Assembly (NCBI GenBank): GCA_033398695.1
Contig: CM065812.1
Span: forward strand, 140,560,858-140,624,857
DNA length: 64,000 nucleotides
Origin: Orobanche coerulescens
Lineage: Eukaryota; Streptophyta; Magnoliopsida; Lamiales; Orobanchaceae
Direction: 5' to 3'
Positions 45,787 through 57,929 of this stretch are shown piece by piece. A program made the position numbers and the translations under genes. Numbering within the stretch: position 1 is the first letter of the stretch; every line of letters begins with the position of its first letter. The notes under the pieces were generated by a model. That model saw nothing but the letters and a program-made list of their open reading frames with translations. It had not been told where the DNA came from and searched no databases.

Positions 45787-47510
45787 TCAATGCCACACAC
45801 TATGGTATCTAATACCTATGTTCTCCAGATGACGCTCCAAGCTAGTCTGAGAAAGTGGCTTGATCAGTGGATCAGCGACGTTGTCGTCCGAGTCTGCTCT
45901 ATGCAGCACAATGTATCCCTTGCGAACAAATTCACTTACGAGATGATAGTTCCTCTCAATGTTCTTGGTACTGTTGTGAAACCTCGGCTCCTTGTCCTGT
46001 GATACAGCTCCATCGTTGTCGCAGTAAAGCGGAATAGGTAGCTCAGCACATGGTATCACTTGAAGTTCTCCTAGAAACTTCTTAATCCAGAACCCTTCCT
46101 TGGAAGCCTCCGAGGCTGCTTGATACTCAGCCTGACAGGTGGAATCAGCAGTCGTGCTTTGCTTGGCGCTACGCCAAGATACTGCTCCTCCATTAGAAGT
46201 AAATATGTAGCCAGAAGTAGACATCAAGTCATCCTTCAGTCCTTGGAAGTCTGAATCAGTGAATTCCACGACATCCAATTCTCCACCGCCATACATCAGA
46301 ACCATATCTCTAGTCCTTCTTAAGTACTTGAGAACGTTCTTTACGGCAGTCCAATGTTCCCTACCTGGGCTTGCCTGAAACCTACTCACCACGATTACAG
46401 CATGCGCAATGTCAGGTCTTGTACACAACATAGCATACATAAGGCTACCCACGGCCGAAGCATATGGTATATTACTCATTTCCTTTCGTTGTTCCTCACT
46501 TTGAGGACACATCTTCAAGGAGAGTTTTATTCCATGTCGCATCGGTAGGAACCCTCTTTTAGAATCATCTATCTTAAATCGCTTTAAGATTTTATCTATA
46601 TAGAGGGCTTGGGAAATACCTATTGTTCCCTTCGCTCTATCCCGGCAGAGTCGAATTCCGAGAATATAGGTTGCTTCTCCCAAGTCTTTCATGGTGAAAT
46701 TACTCGAAAGCCAAGTTTCACAGAACTGAGCATTCCCACATCATTTCCTATTAGTAAAATATCATCTACATATAGTACTAAGAATGCGATCTTGCTCCCA
46801 TTAACCCTCTTGTATACACAAGGTTCCTCCTCGTTTTGCATGAAGTCAAACTCTTTGTCCGCCTTGTCAAAACGAAGGTTCCAACTACGCGATGCTTGCT
46901 TTAGTCCATAAATGGAACGCTGAAGCTTGCACACTTTCTGAATATCGACTTCGGACACAAAGCCTTTAGGCTGCTCCATATAGATTTCCTCCTCGAGGAA
47001 TCCATTAAGAAAAGCCGTCTTTACGTCCATTTGCCATATCTCATAATCGTGGTAGGCAGCTATAGCAAGCATCATGCGAATAGACTTGATCATAGCTATG
47101 GGCGAGAATGTATCTTGGTAGTCAATCCCTTCTTTCTCGGTATAACCCTTTGCCACAAGCCTGGCCTTATAGGCATCAACCTTGCCATCACCATCAGTCT
47201 TTATCTTGTAGATCCACTTGTTCCCAATAGGCACTATGCCCTTGGGGCGATCCATTAGAATCCAGACCTGATTGACATGCATCGAGTCTATCTCAGCTTC
47301 CATAGCTTCACACCATTTCGCGGAGTCTACATCCACCATCGCCTGGTCATAGGTCGTTCGGTCGGCCTCTTGGCTATCACTTGGAACCTCATAGAAACCC
47401 ATCTCCTCCAAATGCACAAGCCCATACCTCTTAGGTAAATGAGACACCCTACTAGACCTACGAGGTGGTTGTACTTGTGTTTCAGAAGGTTCGGTTCCAG
47501 TTTCTTGCAC
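45787..47510 (-). pseudogene. copia reverse transcriptase and RNase H
   Basis: RT starts in the block 46689-47510: IKTDGDGKVDAYKARLVAKG, QMDVKTAFLNGFLEEEIYME, SIYGLKQASRSWN and LYVDDILLIGND, with both catalytic aspartates of VDD present. A frame change at about 46690 leads to 45787-46692, with YILGIRLCRDRAKG, the RT thumb, and RNase H (VEFTDSDFQGLKDD, YCDNDGAVSQ, NIERNYHLVSEFVRKG, NVADPLIKPLS). The stop at 45787 is the natural end, 3 bp from the polypurine tract. The domain is full length apart from the single frameshift. Confidence 0.92.
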
Positions 47511-47624
47511 AGGTGTCTCCCGAGGAGTTTCATTGTATTCTTCTAAAGAAATACTTCTACCTGCTCCGCCTTCCTGAATGAAGTCATCTTCCAGGAAGTG
47601 TGCTTGTAAAGCAACAACGATCTT

Positions 47625-48535
47625 TCATTCTTCGGGCATGTAGAATAGATATCCCATCGTCCCAGATGGGAATCCAATGAAACGTCCCTTCGCAGACCTA
47701 GATTCCAATTTCTCTACCTTAGTCTTCTTGACATAGGCGGGACATCCCCAAATCCTAATATGATTAAGACTTGGTTTCCTACCCTCCCACATCTCATGTG
47801 GAGTTTTAGGAATAGATTTGGAAGGACATTTGTTCAAGATGTAAGCGGTAGTCAGGAGTGCATACACCCACAGGTAAATCGGTAAGTCAGTATAGCCCAG
47901 CATGGAACACACCATGTTCAACAAGGTCCGGTTCCTTCTTTCTGACACACCATTTAAATGAGGAGCACCTGGAGGTGTTAGTTGTGAAACTATTCCATGT
48001 TCCTTAAGGAACTCGTCAAACTCTGTACTCATATCTCGCCATCTCGGTCCGACCGAAGTGCTTTGATATGATTACGAGTTTGTTTCTCGATTAGGGCCTT
48101 GAATTCCTGGAATTTTTCAAAGGCCTCGGATTTATGTTTCATTAAGTATACATAACCATACCTAGTATGATTGTTTGTAAACATAATTAAATATTGATAT
48201 CCATCACGTGCTACTTCCAAAGCACCACATATGTCGGTATGGATTAATCCCAGTTTATCAGTAGCTCTTTCAAAAGTCCCTGTGAAGGGGTACTTAGTCA
48301 TTTTGCCTTTAAGGCAAGATTCACAAGTAGGAAAGGGATCCGATCCCAATGAACCCATAAGTCCATCTTTTTCCATCTTGTAAACCTTGGTTTGACCAAT
48401 ATAACTAAGTCTAAGATGCCATTTCAATACTTGATTGGTTTCATCCCTACCACGTTTTCTAGTCATAGTATTCACAACTACTTTGTTGCTGAGATTTAGA
48501 TGATACAATCCATTTAAAAATGTAGTAGTACCCAC
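47625..48535 (-). pseudogene. copia integrase
   Basis: The zinc domain (WHLRLSYIG, CESCLKGKM), first catalytic Asp in HTDICGALEV and second in RSDRDGE lie in 48029-48535. The frame then shifts near 48030, and the catalytic Glu lies in HLNGVSERRNRTL in the block 47625-48032. IWGCPAYVKKTKVEKLE further on is the usual copia integrase C-terminus. A stop follows at 47625 before the RT block. Confidence 0.9.
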
Positions 48536-48751
48536 TAGTTTATTTCTGAAATAAATTTTGCAGGAACCATCACCAATGAAAAATCAAAAGCCTTTTCGGT
48601 CCATGACCGGAATGGATACAATGTTTTTGTGCCACTTGGGCAAAACAAGTACATCTTCTAAAGTCAAAACAAAGCCGGATTCTAAACCCAAAAGAAGTGA
48701 TCCTATGTCGGTCGCCTCGACACTATGCCCTCTTCCGACTGTGATCATAAC

Positions 48752-49596
48752 TTATCCAGCTCCAAGTTTCCTACTTTGTTCCAGATCCCGATTCATGGTA
48801 CAAATATGAGAACTAGCACCATAATCCAGTATCCAGGAAGTAGAAAATACAGCAGCAGCAGAATTTGTTTCCGAAACTAAAAGTTCTGTACCTGAAGTCC
48901 CATGAAGAATCGGACAGTCTCTAGCCCAGTGGCCCATCTCACTGCACTTGACACAGGCATCCTTCTTCTTCTTCTTGTTCTTCGGAACCGTCGGGGTAAT
49001 TTGTGGTCCAGTCTTCTTCTTCGTCTTTTTCTTCTTATTCTTAGACCTACGAAATCCAGAAGAAGTCACAAGGGCGGACTCCTTCATCTGCGGAGTCTTC
49101 ATCTGAGACTGAGCGGTCACCAGTTTGTTCAATAGCCCAGCTAAGTTACACGCAATCTCATTGCAGTTGAAGTTCATAACAAAATGTGAGAAGGAATCAG
49201 GGAGAGACTGTAGGATAAGGTCAGTTTGGAGAGAAGTATCCATTTTAAAATCAAAAGCCTCCAATCTTTCGATCATGGATATCATTTTGAGGATGTGTTC
49301 GCCAACCTTCTCATGATCTGCCTAGCAGAAGTCATTTTCTCATGAGCTCTCTGAAGCTCATTAGACATGGAGGCCATCATATAAGCACGGACTTTCACGT
49401 CATCCTTAACCCACTTTTCGTGGTTTTGAATCTCTTCCTGATTGGCTCTTGTCCGCACTGGAGGTGCCGGAATGTCCGTCTCCAAGACGTATCCGAGTGA
49501 CTCTATACTGAGGACTATCATCAGATTGCGGAGCCAATCCACAAAGTTAGGTCCCATCAAGGTGTTCTTTTCGAGTAGAATTGCGAGTGGATTCAT
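48752..49596 (-). pseudogene. copia gag and protease start
   Basis: ATG at 49596 starts MNPLAILLEKNTLMGPNFVD, WLRNLMIVLSIESLGYVL, the standard copia gag opening. A frame change near 49285 continues with MISMIERLEAFDFKMDTSLQ, a lysine-rich linker and one zinc knuckle CVKCSEMGHWARDC (CX2CX4HX4C, intact). The protease motif reads WILDYGASSHICT, with D-Y-G in place of the usual D-S/T-G. Between 48535 and 48752 the frame is broken. Confidence 0.9.
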
Positions 49597-51249
49597 TGTT
49601 ATATTGAGAGTTATGTCTGCATTAAGTATAACAGATTAATTAGTGACTTGTTATATTATGATCTGAGTATAGAATTAAGGTCTTTTCTATTCTTGTTACC
49701 CAGCTCCCACTATTTTTATCGGAATAACACACTCCCATGTGAGATCCAGAAGTATCGTCGCTCTACTTCATAGTGGTGATCAAATTCTTTATAAATATTA
49801 ATAGAGGGCTACCGAACAGGTTTCTAGTCTATTAATTTTCATAAAGTGGTGTCCAACACCAACTCATCTAATCGATGATTCGATCTTCTTTTTCCCCTTG
49901 TTCACTCCCCTCAACCTATACGGTTTCTATGGTTCGTGAACAAGTTAAGTTGATACCATCGACGCAAATCAGTTTCACAATTGAATCTTATCCGGCAACC
50001 TATCAGGTTTCTAGGGATAAAATTTGCTCCAACCGACATCCAATGCGCTTCCGGTAATTTATCCATCCTCCCCGAATGACTACCCCGATAACTCGGAAGC
50101 ATAGCACATCCGGTTTGGATTTTAATTTCCCGAAAACTCGATGGAGGGAAGGAAAACCTTGAAACCTTATAAACTTAATAATTTGTCGTGGGATAATTTT
50201 CGCGACTAATGTTACACTTTGCACATTAATTCATTTCGGCGCGTTTGTGGCATTCATACAATATGAAACAACCATTCACAACCTAGTTGCTACCAACATG
50301 TGGTTCATGGACCGTTCCTAGAAAATAAAAACTCCATAATCTAATTACAAGTCTTCGTCTTGAATCTTCGTCTTCTCGAAACGGATCTTCCTCCGGTCTT
50401 CGTCATTACATTTAAATTTTACATTGAAAATTGAATCCTAGATACAAATATTTCTCGTAAAATAAATAGGCTCAAAATGGCCTTTACAACCCAATCGAAT
50501 AAAACGAACGATTCAAAAATAAGCCCACGAACCACATCCCCATTCAAAAGCATTCATCCCATAAATACTATATAAATGAAAAGCGTAGAGATACATTGAT
50601 CCAATCAACAATACGAACCGATCCAATCGATTCACACAATCGGTAATATGAAAATGTTCAAAATAATTTGGTCGATCACAAGTATTCCAATTAATCAATT
50701 TCCCTTATAAAATGAAATACCATAAATCATTTAAATCATATTAAATCCAATTTAAAATGTGGGAAATTATTTTTAGGAATACACGAAGAAAACAAGCCCG
50801 AAACGGGTCCAAAAAGGGCTGGACCACGCCCGAAACGCCACTAAGCAGCTAGCAGGGCTGCCCAGCAGCCCTGGGCCATGCCCCCCTGAGCCTGGGCCGC
50901 GGCCCACAGTCCAGAAACATTTCCAGCGTGCTGCAACAGCCCTGGGCCGCGGCCCCCGAACCCTGGGCCGCGGCCCCCTCCTTTCGGACCACTCCCGGAC
51001 CGTCCAACGACAATTCAGGGCTAGTTTTTCGACCGGATATCCAATATCTATATTTTTCAACATTCATATCTTCAATATAAATCACATTTTACATAAATTA
51101 AGATTTATATTTTGCCATAAACTTACGAAAAATATAACTACAACGAACGTAAAACATATACCACGATTATGACTAAAATGATTCCAAATCATTCACCATC
51201 TAATCGAGCATTCCAAATGCCAATATCGTATATACGATCGCAATACATA
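49597..51249 (-). other. copia untranslated leader
   Basis: About 1.65 kb between PBS and gag contains no coding signal. It is AT-rich except for the GC-rich block 50800-51005, listed separately. Confidence 0.6.
50873..50976. repeat. GC-rich palindromes GGGCCGCGGCCC in the copia leader
   Basis: Perfect 12-bp palindromes lie at 50894-50905, 50944-50955 and 50965-50976, each preceded by CCT on the plus strand, and a diverged one (GGGCCATGCCCC) starts at 50873. Offsets are 21, 50 and 21 bp. In RNA each would form a strong stem or allow intermolecular pairing. The surrounding DNA is AT-rich. Confidence 0.8.
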
Positions 51250-51262
51250 CTCTCCGATACCA
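51250..51262 (-). other. copia primer-binding site
   Basis: On the minus strand TGGTATCGGAGAG lies 1 bp downstream of the 5' LTR end and resembles the initiator-Met PBS with changes at two positions. Confidence 0.75.
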
Positions 51263-51263
51263 C

Positions 51264-51969
51264 TGTTAGGATTCGGTGCCTAAACCGAAGGCCCAGTGGA
51301 AGTGGTAAAACGAAAATTAATCGATCTGAATCCCTACGAGGATCGATCGAGCTACGTATATATGAATATATAAACAAAAACACAAGAAATATTAGAAACT
51401 CACCCTTGTCGTCCGTTGATTAAATGGATTCCTTCTCTTGAGATATTCCCCAAGCTTTAGTTGTTCTCCCCGAATCCAATCCGCTCCAAGTTCTTGTATG
51501 ATCCAACGCCGAAGGACCGCGTCTCTACTTGCCACGTGCCGGAGAAATGACCGGACGAATAAACCTCGTTATCCTCCAAAGATACGGCTAGAAAAAGGTT
51601 ATAGAAGCTATGCAACTCAAGATTACAACAGTCTAAGTGTTTAATCTAGTATCGCTCTATCTTATAAATATTTTTCTCCAAGAAAAACTTGTGAATGTTA
51701 TGAAGATGATGATGAATAGTATGAAGCCTTGGAAAAAACTTTTCCTCTCTTCTCCTCCTAACAAAAACGTGAGTGCTAGTATATGCAAGGAGATGTGGCC
51801 TTCTCAATTTATTCTCCATCAAATCCCCTCAAATCAATCACCTTTTGACAAAATCACCTAAGGTGATATTTTGTCCCATTGACAAAACATAAGTCTTCCA
51901 CCAACATATGGAGACTATGACCAAGGAAAAATGGAAAGAAAGAGGGGCGGCCATCTAGAAGGAGCCGAG
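51264..51969 (-). repeat. copia 5' LTR, part 1 (downstream end in sense)
   Basis: It runs from TGTTAGGATTCGG to GGAGCCGAG, where element C interrupts. The last five bases CCGAG pair with CCGGG at 60930-60934 as the target duplication of C. Confidence 0.93.
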
Positions 51970-52734
51970 TGTAACACCCCCAAATCCTATTGGGTTATTA
52001 CAGTGCCGTGGACCCCACGCCAGGAGATCCACCAGGCGAACATGACTAAAAATACATTAATTAACACAACAAGGGAAAATCATAGTCCCTACCATGATAT
52101 CCGACACAATATTCCGATAAGGAATTTCAACGACAAAAGTAGCCTACATGGCCAAAAATGAAATACAACAACATCCACGAACATCTGTTCGGGTAATACA
52201 ACACGACAACAACTGACAAGACTGGAGTACACTCCAACCGACTGACCGACAATGAACAACTCGTACTAGTATCGCTTGAATGCCTCGTCGCCATCATCAT
52301 GCCCCTGTGTCTCAACTCTCTCCTCGCAAGCACCTAAAACATGAAAACATGTTCCGCCACGGTCGGGCCATCCAGATAATGTACATCAAATACATGTATA
52401 ACATGATATGCATCCAAAGGCGTAATGAAATGGTACAATGATGATAATAATACGAAATGCTCACAAACCAAGGTAAGAACCGAGCATTCGTGAAATACTA
52501 TGCCCACGGCATACTATTAATAATTGCTCGACGTGTTAGAACATAAATGCCCAACGGCGAATCATAATCACGAATACCACAATGAATTAAACGACATGAA
52601 CCAAACCAGAACCGAATTTAATATGAATCATAATGCCCAGAGGCTCATGAAAATACCAAGGCATTACAAAAGGGTGAAAGTCGTTCAAATGGAAATTAAC
52701 AAATATCACAAACACGAAGTCAAAGCAATGTAAG

Positions 52735-53232
52735 TCAGTAACAATGAAGGTGAAGCCACGCACGAAGCCGTATCACAATGAGGGCGAAGCCACGCATCCA
52801 CCGTATCACAATTAGGGGAAGCCACGGCATCCACCGTATCACAATTAGGGTCGGCCACGGCATCCACCGTATCACAATTAGGCGAAGCCACGATCCACCG
52901 TATCATAATTAGGCGGCCACGGATCCACCAGTATCACGGTGAATGATAGTGTGCCGCCTTGAGTCGGCCAACACGATGATAGTAACACCCGGATAGACAC
53001 CGCCCTGACACCCCAAATTAACACCTCGATTGCCTTAGAACGGCCAACCGACAACAATGATGCAGCGGATGATTGAACATTTCGATTTGCCTGAGAATGG
53101 CCAATCGATAACAATGATACGATGAATGAGTGAATACCTCGATTGGCTTAGAAAGGTCAATCGATAACAATGATTCAGTGAATGATTGAACATTTCGATC
53201 TACCTGAGATCGGCAATTCGATAACAATGATA
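52735..53232. repeat. element C LTR minisatellites, 35-bp and about 60-bp units
   Basis: At 52735-52930 a unit of about 35 bp (GTATCACAAT, AGGG, GAAGCCACG, CATC) repeats six times. At 53025-53232 a unit of about 60 bp (TCGATT, CCTTAGAA, GGCCAA, ACAACAATGAT) repeats four times. The 5' LTR has the same arrays at about 58725-58920 and 59000-59205, with cleaner 35-bp units. Open frames through the arrays reflect the repeats only. Confidence 0.8.
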
Positions 53233-54342
53233 TGAAGGAAGCCTCGGCACCTTTAATCGGTTACCGACGACGAAGGTGAGAAATGAATAAACCAATGCCT
53301 TTAATCGGCCTGTACAGTTTTAATGACAATCCAAACAGGAATAACAATGATCTCAACGATGTCTTAAATTGACATCTATATTAACAACAATCGATACATC
53401 GATACCGCGAACCGGATATCGACAATGACATTAATAATGAGTATTACAATGCCTTGAATCGGCCGTTAACGAACAACAATAACATTTGGCAAAATTGCCG
53501 GAAGGTATCGTATCGAACGATCTCTTGATATCAATGAATTCATGAAGAGACTAAGTCTCGGAATGATACAACACATTCATACACATACATGATGACATTA
53601 GCTCATTGACCAGTACAAGTATAAAACTTGCCTCAAACCGAAGGCGAGAAGGTACTTCCACGATCAACGTCCTTAATGAAATTACCGGCCGCTTGAACAA
53701 CCTTAAACAACACAAAAACCAACAATTCTCTTAATACATGAATCAAGCATGATCACAACCAACTCAAAAGTCGATACAACAATACCCGAAACTCATTGGG
53801 GCATTTACACAAACGCGTTGTAAACAATCTCCAATTGTTTACAACCAAAACTCAATTACATCCGAAACCAACTCCCAATGAATGATTCAAACCCACAAAA
53901 ACTCATGAATACTATCAATAATCCAATAGGAATACTTAGAACGATATTTCAACAACATTTAGTCGAAAACCCCCAAAATTCCAAAGTCAACCCGTAAGGG
54001 TTCTTGAACAATTCCTCAATTATTCATAAATTCGAAAATTACACCAATGAATCCGTAGAAATACATGTATCCAAGATAGATAATCCATATCTAACATATT
54101 CCAACATAATATCGATTTACACGAAGAGATCGAAAGCAAAACACCCAAGATCCGAAATTCTAGATCCAAGAATCATTACCTTGATTTGGAGTGATGAAAC
54201 TGATTTAGATGATGATTAATCCAACTTAGAAGCTTGAAGATGATGCTAGATGATTGCAGATCGAAAAGACCTTTCCGAATCGCCCGAGCTCGTCCGAAAT
54301 GATTGAGAAATGAAGAAATGACGAAAGTTGGACCGAACTGTC

Positions 54343-54790
54343 CTATTTATACTGCCCGACTTAGCGCGCTAACTCGATGTTAGCGTGCGCTAACGCTGTA
54401 CCGGGTAGTCCAAGACTTCGATCGAATCGTTAGCGTGCGCTAAGTACCTTTGGTAGCGTGCGCTAACAGCCTGTCCTTAGCGTACGTTAACCTTATGTTA
54501 GCGTGCGCTACATGATAGTTGGTATCCAAAATCCTGGAGTCCAGAACCTACTGTCCTCTGATCTGAGCGCGCTAGCGTGCTCTACTCTGAAGTTTTAGCG
54601 TGCGTTACCAGCATAGTTAGCGTACGCTACTTACCACTCGTAGCGTGCGCTACGAATTTCCCAAATCAGCCCAGTACCTTCGGATCGCTCGCCTCACTTG
54701 CGCTAGCGTGCGCTAAAATCAATCATTACGTGCGTTACATGCACCTCATTAGCGCACGCTAATTCATAAATGGGTAGCGTGCGCTACCTC
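54343..54790 (-). promoter_or_regulatory. element C 3' LTR: TATA box and TTAGCG-NN-CGCTAA array
   Basis: On the minus strand AGTATAAATAGGA (54343-54354) is the TATA candidate. Upstream of it, inverted repeats start at 54362, 54381, 54431, 54454, 54478, 54499, 54573, 54596, 54618 and 54641, with further copies to 54790. Offsets in runs are 19, 23, 24, 21, 23, 22 and 23 bp. Centres are TG, TA or CA. Arms TTAGCG/CGCTAA are better kept than in element A. Confidence 0.85.
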
Positions 54791-54986
54791 TCAAACTGCA
54801 AATAAAAACATGATGATGATGACGACAACAATCTCGGCTCGATCTCAAACAGTGATGATCCCAAAATACGCCGAAAGGTGAACATAGTTGACTGAATATG
54901 AATGATGAATGATTATTACTGAGTGAAAAAAATTCTGAGTGACAGTTACTGAATGATAATAAATGAATTCACGACCGGGTATTACA

Positions 54987-55070
54987 TACTCCCCCCCTTA
55001 AAAAGAGTTTCGTCCTCGAAACTGAGGGTAAACAACTCAGGATATGATCTATCCATCACGATCTGAAAAC
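54987..55070 (-). pseudogene. element C polypurine tract and last codons of pol
   Basis: On the minus strand the tract TTTTTAAGGGGGGGAGTA abuts the 3' LTR. Before it lies MDRSYPELFTLSFEDETLF, which resembles the end of the chromodomain region in A (LEYPELC) and B (SRYLELF). This scrap marks the 3' edge of the pol deletion. Confidence 0.6.
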
Positions 55071-55639
55071 AATAACGCCCAAATAGTCCTCGGGACCAAA
55101 TCAACCGTAAGCCCAAGTCCCCAAGACTTGACGTCTCGAAGCACAACGCCGGAGGGATGAACTCCCAACAAATGACCCAAATCTCAAGATTCTCGAATAT
55201 GATCATAATAAGATAGATCAACAATAAATGATCCACAGTCACGATACATTATTACGGATAGATATACACAGTCATCCAAAAACAAGGTTACATCTCAAAT
55301 GTACCCATCATCGATATCCTCCCATATCATCGATTTCCTCTATCTCAACGATTAAAGGTATATCCGATGATGAATTCGCCGCTAACTATTATCTTAGAAG
55401 GTCACGAGAATGAAAGTGACAAAAATGAATGATGAATGATAAATGACTACAAATCCGACAAGGATTTAGAATGACTCACCAAGGTGAATTAATAACGTCA
55501 TGAGTGATAGTTCCTTGAAGTGATTGGAACTGCCGTTCCTCGTGAATTAAATGATTAATCGATAATTATGAGTCCCAACATGATTGATATACATGATGAA
55601 TGAATTATATGAATGAATGAACGACAATGAAATGAATGA

Positions 55640-56886
55640 TTATCCTCCTACCGAGCAAGAATTAACTTGCTCAAAACTGGTGATGAATGTCCTTACCTCG
55701 GGCTCTCGAAGCCTGATAGGGCCCCCTGAAAGAAGTATGGATCGAGTAACAAAATCCTCGAGGCTCTTGAGCTCTCTTGAGATTTCTCGCGCTAGAACCC
55801 TGCAGATTTCTGCGGTGTCCCCGCCTCCCACACGTAAAACACACAATAGCCGGCACCGTACACCGGGTACTAACGTGACTCTTGAATCACGATTAAAGCA
55901 AACGGCAGGTCGAACTCATCGCTGAGAGGAAGATCTTGTCCCAAAGACGAAGACGACTAGAAAACGACCCCTTGGATGACGGAGCCCGATGTCCCTCCGA
56001 ACGAGCCGGCATTCTAGTCCTCTCACTCAAGAAATCAAGGATGCTTCGAGTAAGCTCCTTGATCAAAAGCTCGCTCCCAAGAGCCTTCCCGATGAACTCA
56101 CTAAGTGAATTACAATTGTGGTTGAACAACTGCATCCTCAACTGCGGATTTAGCCTCTTGCTAAAATACTTAATTTTATCCGCCTCAGTACGGATAATTG
56201 ACGAAGCAAACTGAAGTAGTCCCTGAAACTTCTCAGCGATGACAATAACACCCTCGTCCTCGTCGGGTTCGGGGTTCAAAACCTCTGACAACTTGGCTTC
56301 ACGAAGTGGAGCCGGATAATATTCTCTCTAACATGAGAGTCTTGAACTCGCTCCAAATACAATCACGATCGATGGGTTTCACAGAAAGCCACCACGAATA
56401 AGCGCCCTTACTCAAGTAATAAGCCGCTACTGCCACTTTACTCTCCTCCGGACACTGAACCATGTCGAAGAGTTTATCAAAATGCTCGAGCCAATGAACA
56501 ATATCGGTAGTTCGAACCCTCAAAAGTAGGCGGCATCGACGAGAGATATCGCCAACAATCTGATTCACTCCTCCGTCTGTCCCATGAAATGGCACTGCAT
56601 CCTCATGCGGTGGACCACGAACCATCGAGGTGCATGGTCTCCACTATCCGCGTCATCCGAGTCATCCGGGCCATCATGCCCTGCATAAATATGAATGGAT
56701 CAACCGACACCTTCCGAGTGAGATGCCTCTCGTACGACTCCTGACAGGTGAATGATTATCCGGATGAATGAGTAGCCTCGCTATTTGATGAATTAATGAT
56801 ATCCTCGCATTCGTGGGCATGCATACGAGATCTCGGTTCCGGCCCGCACCGCGCCTCTTCCCCGTCCTCTCGATGACTCTATCCAT
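55640..56886 (-). pseudogene. element C gag, broken
   Basis: On the minus strand an RG-rich start near 56886 (GRGRGAVRAGTEISYACP) is followed by the capsid-like block 56299-56625 (WLEHFDKLFDMVQCPEESKV, AAYYLSKGAYSWWLSVKP). A frame change follows, then 55893-56291 (EKFQGLLQFASSIIRTEADK, YFSKRLNPQLR), and last a zinc knuckle split by a frameshift: CFTCGRRGHR in one frame and AEIC in another. Only gag survives in C. Between 55071 and 55640 nothing recognisable remains, so the deletion joins this area to the pol end. Confidence 0.82.
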
Positions 56887-57159
56887 ACTGAAGTAGGAAA
56901 GTCACATGATGATTATAGATTCCGCATGAATATCGCATTATGATCACGTTACAGAGTGACAATAATGAGCATACACGCTCTAACACAATGAATGCATTAA
57001 TGATTAAATGAAATGATCGTCGACATTACGTCAGAGTATGATGAAACCGTATGAAACATCAAATGAGGTAACATGATTGCCTGATGAAATTCCTGAAATG
57101 ATTACCTTGAACAAGTTAACAAGGTTGAAAATTCGATCCTCAAGATCAACAACTGAACC

Positions 57160-57540
57160 GTGAGATGGGCTGAATGATTAATGAATTAACTGAACAATGA
57201 GATTGACTGAGTGACGAGTGAATTAGCTAAACGATGAGATTAATTGAGTGATGAATGAATTAGCTGAACGATGAGGTTAATTGAGTGATGAATGAATTAG
57301 CTGAACGATGAGGTTAATTGAGTGATGAATGAATTAGCTGAACGATGAGGTTAATTGAGTGATGAACGAAGCAACTGAGTAATGATATTGACTGAATGAT
57401 GAATGAATTAACTGAGTGATGAATTAACTGAGTAATGATATTGACTGAGTGATGAATGAATTATCTGAGCGATGAATTAACTGAGTAATGATATTGACTG
57501 AGTGATGAATGAATTAACATGATCGACAAGATCAGAATGA
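57160..57540. repeat. 37-bp tandem repeat in element C internal region
   Basis: TAGCTGAACGATGAGGTTAA starts at 57261, 57298 and 57335 in near-perfect 37-bp units. Degenerate units on both sides share GAGTGATGAATGAATTA and ATTGACTGAGT. The array lies between PBS and gag, in the leader, with no coding. Confidence 0.85.
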
Positions 57541-57915
57541 TGATTGAGGATTATTAACTGATGAATGAGTTGATCCTTAATGCTTACACAAGCCACACGT
57601 GTCCCAAAACAATTAGTCATGAATCAATCATAACACTAATATCGCATATAGGTTTCAACAAGGCATGAACAATTAATGACATGATGAATGTATGAACATA
57701 AAGAGAATCGAGTCCTTACACAGGTCATACGAAGCTTCGAGGTCTCGCGATACTAGTCTTCACTGACGACGACTCGATGAATGAATGACTCGTGCAGTCG
57801 TACTAATATTACGACTCACAAAACCTGACTGACTAGATTGTCATAAACCTGGCAATCCCACTACTACCGTCGGTAGGACTACATAACTCACATCTCGGTA
57901 TTTCACAACCCAAAT

Positions 57916-57926
57916 CTCTGATACCA
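57916..57926 (-). other. element C primer-binding site
   Basis: On the minus strand TGGTATCAGAG lies 3 bp inside the 5' LTR boundary, matching the initiator-Met type used by A and B. Confidence 0.88.
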
Positions 57927-57929
57927 TTT

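Larger units (their letters stand above)
51970..54986 (-). repeat. element C 3' LTR
   Basis: In plus coordinates it runs from TGTAACACCCCCAAATCC to GGGTATTACA. It is closely similar to 57930-60929 except for many small complex differences in the minisatellite zone and near CCTG/CACG sites. Confidence 0.93.

Noticed and set aside
52706..53227. Minus-strand open frames with repeated NCDTVDAVA-like and LSQSR-like peptides
   Set aside because: They are translations of the 35-bp and 60-bp minisatellites in element C LTRs, not genes; the second LTR gives shifted versions.
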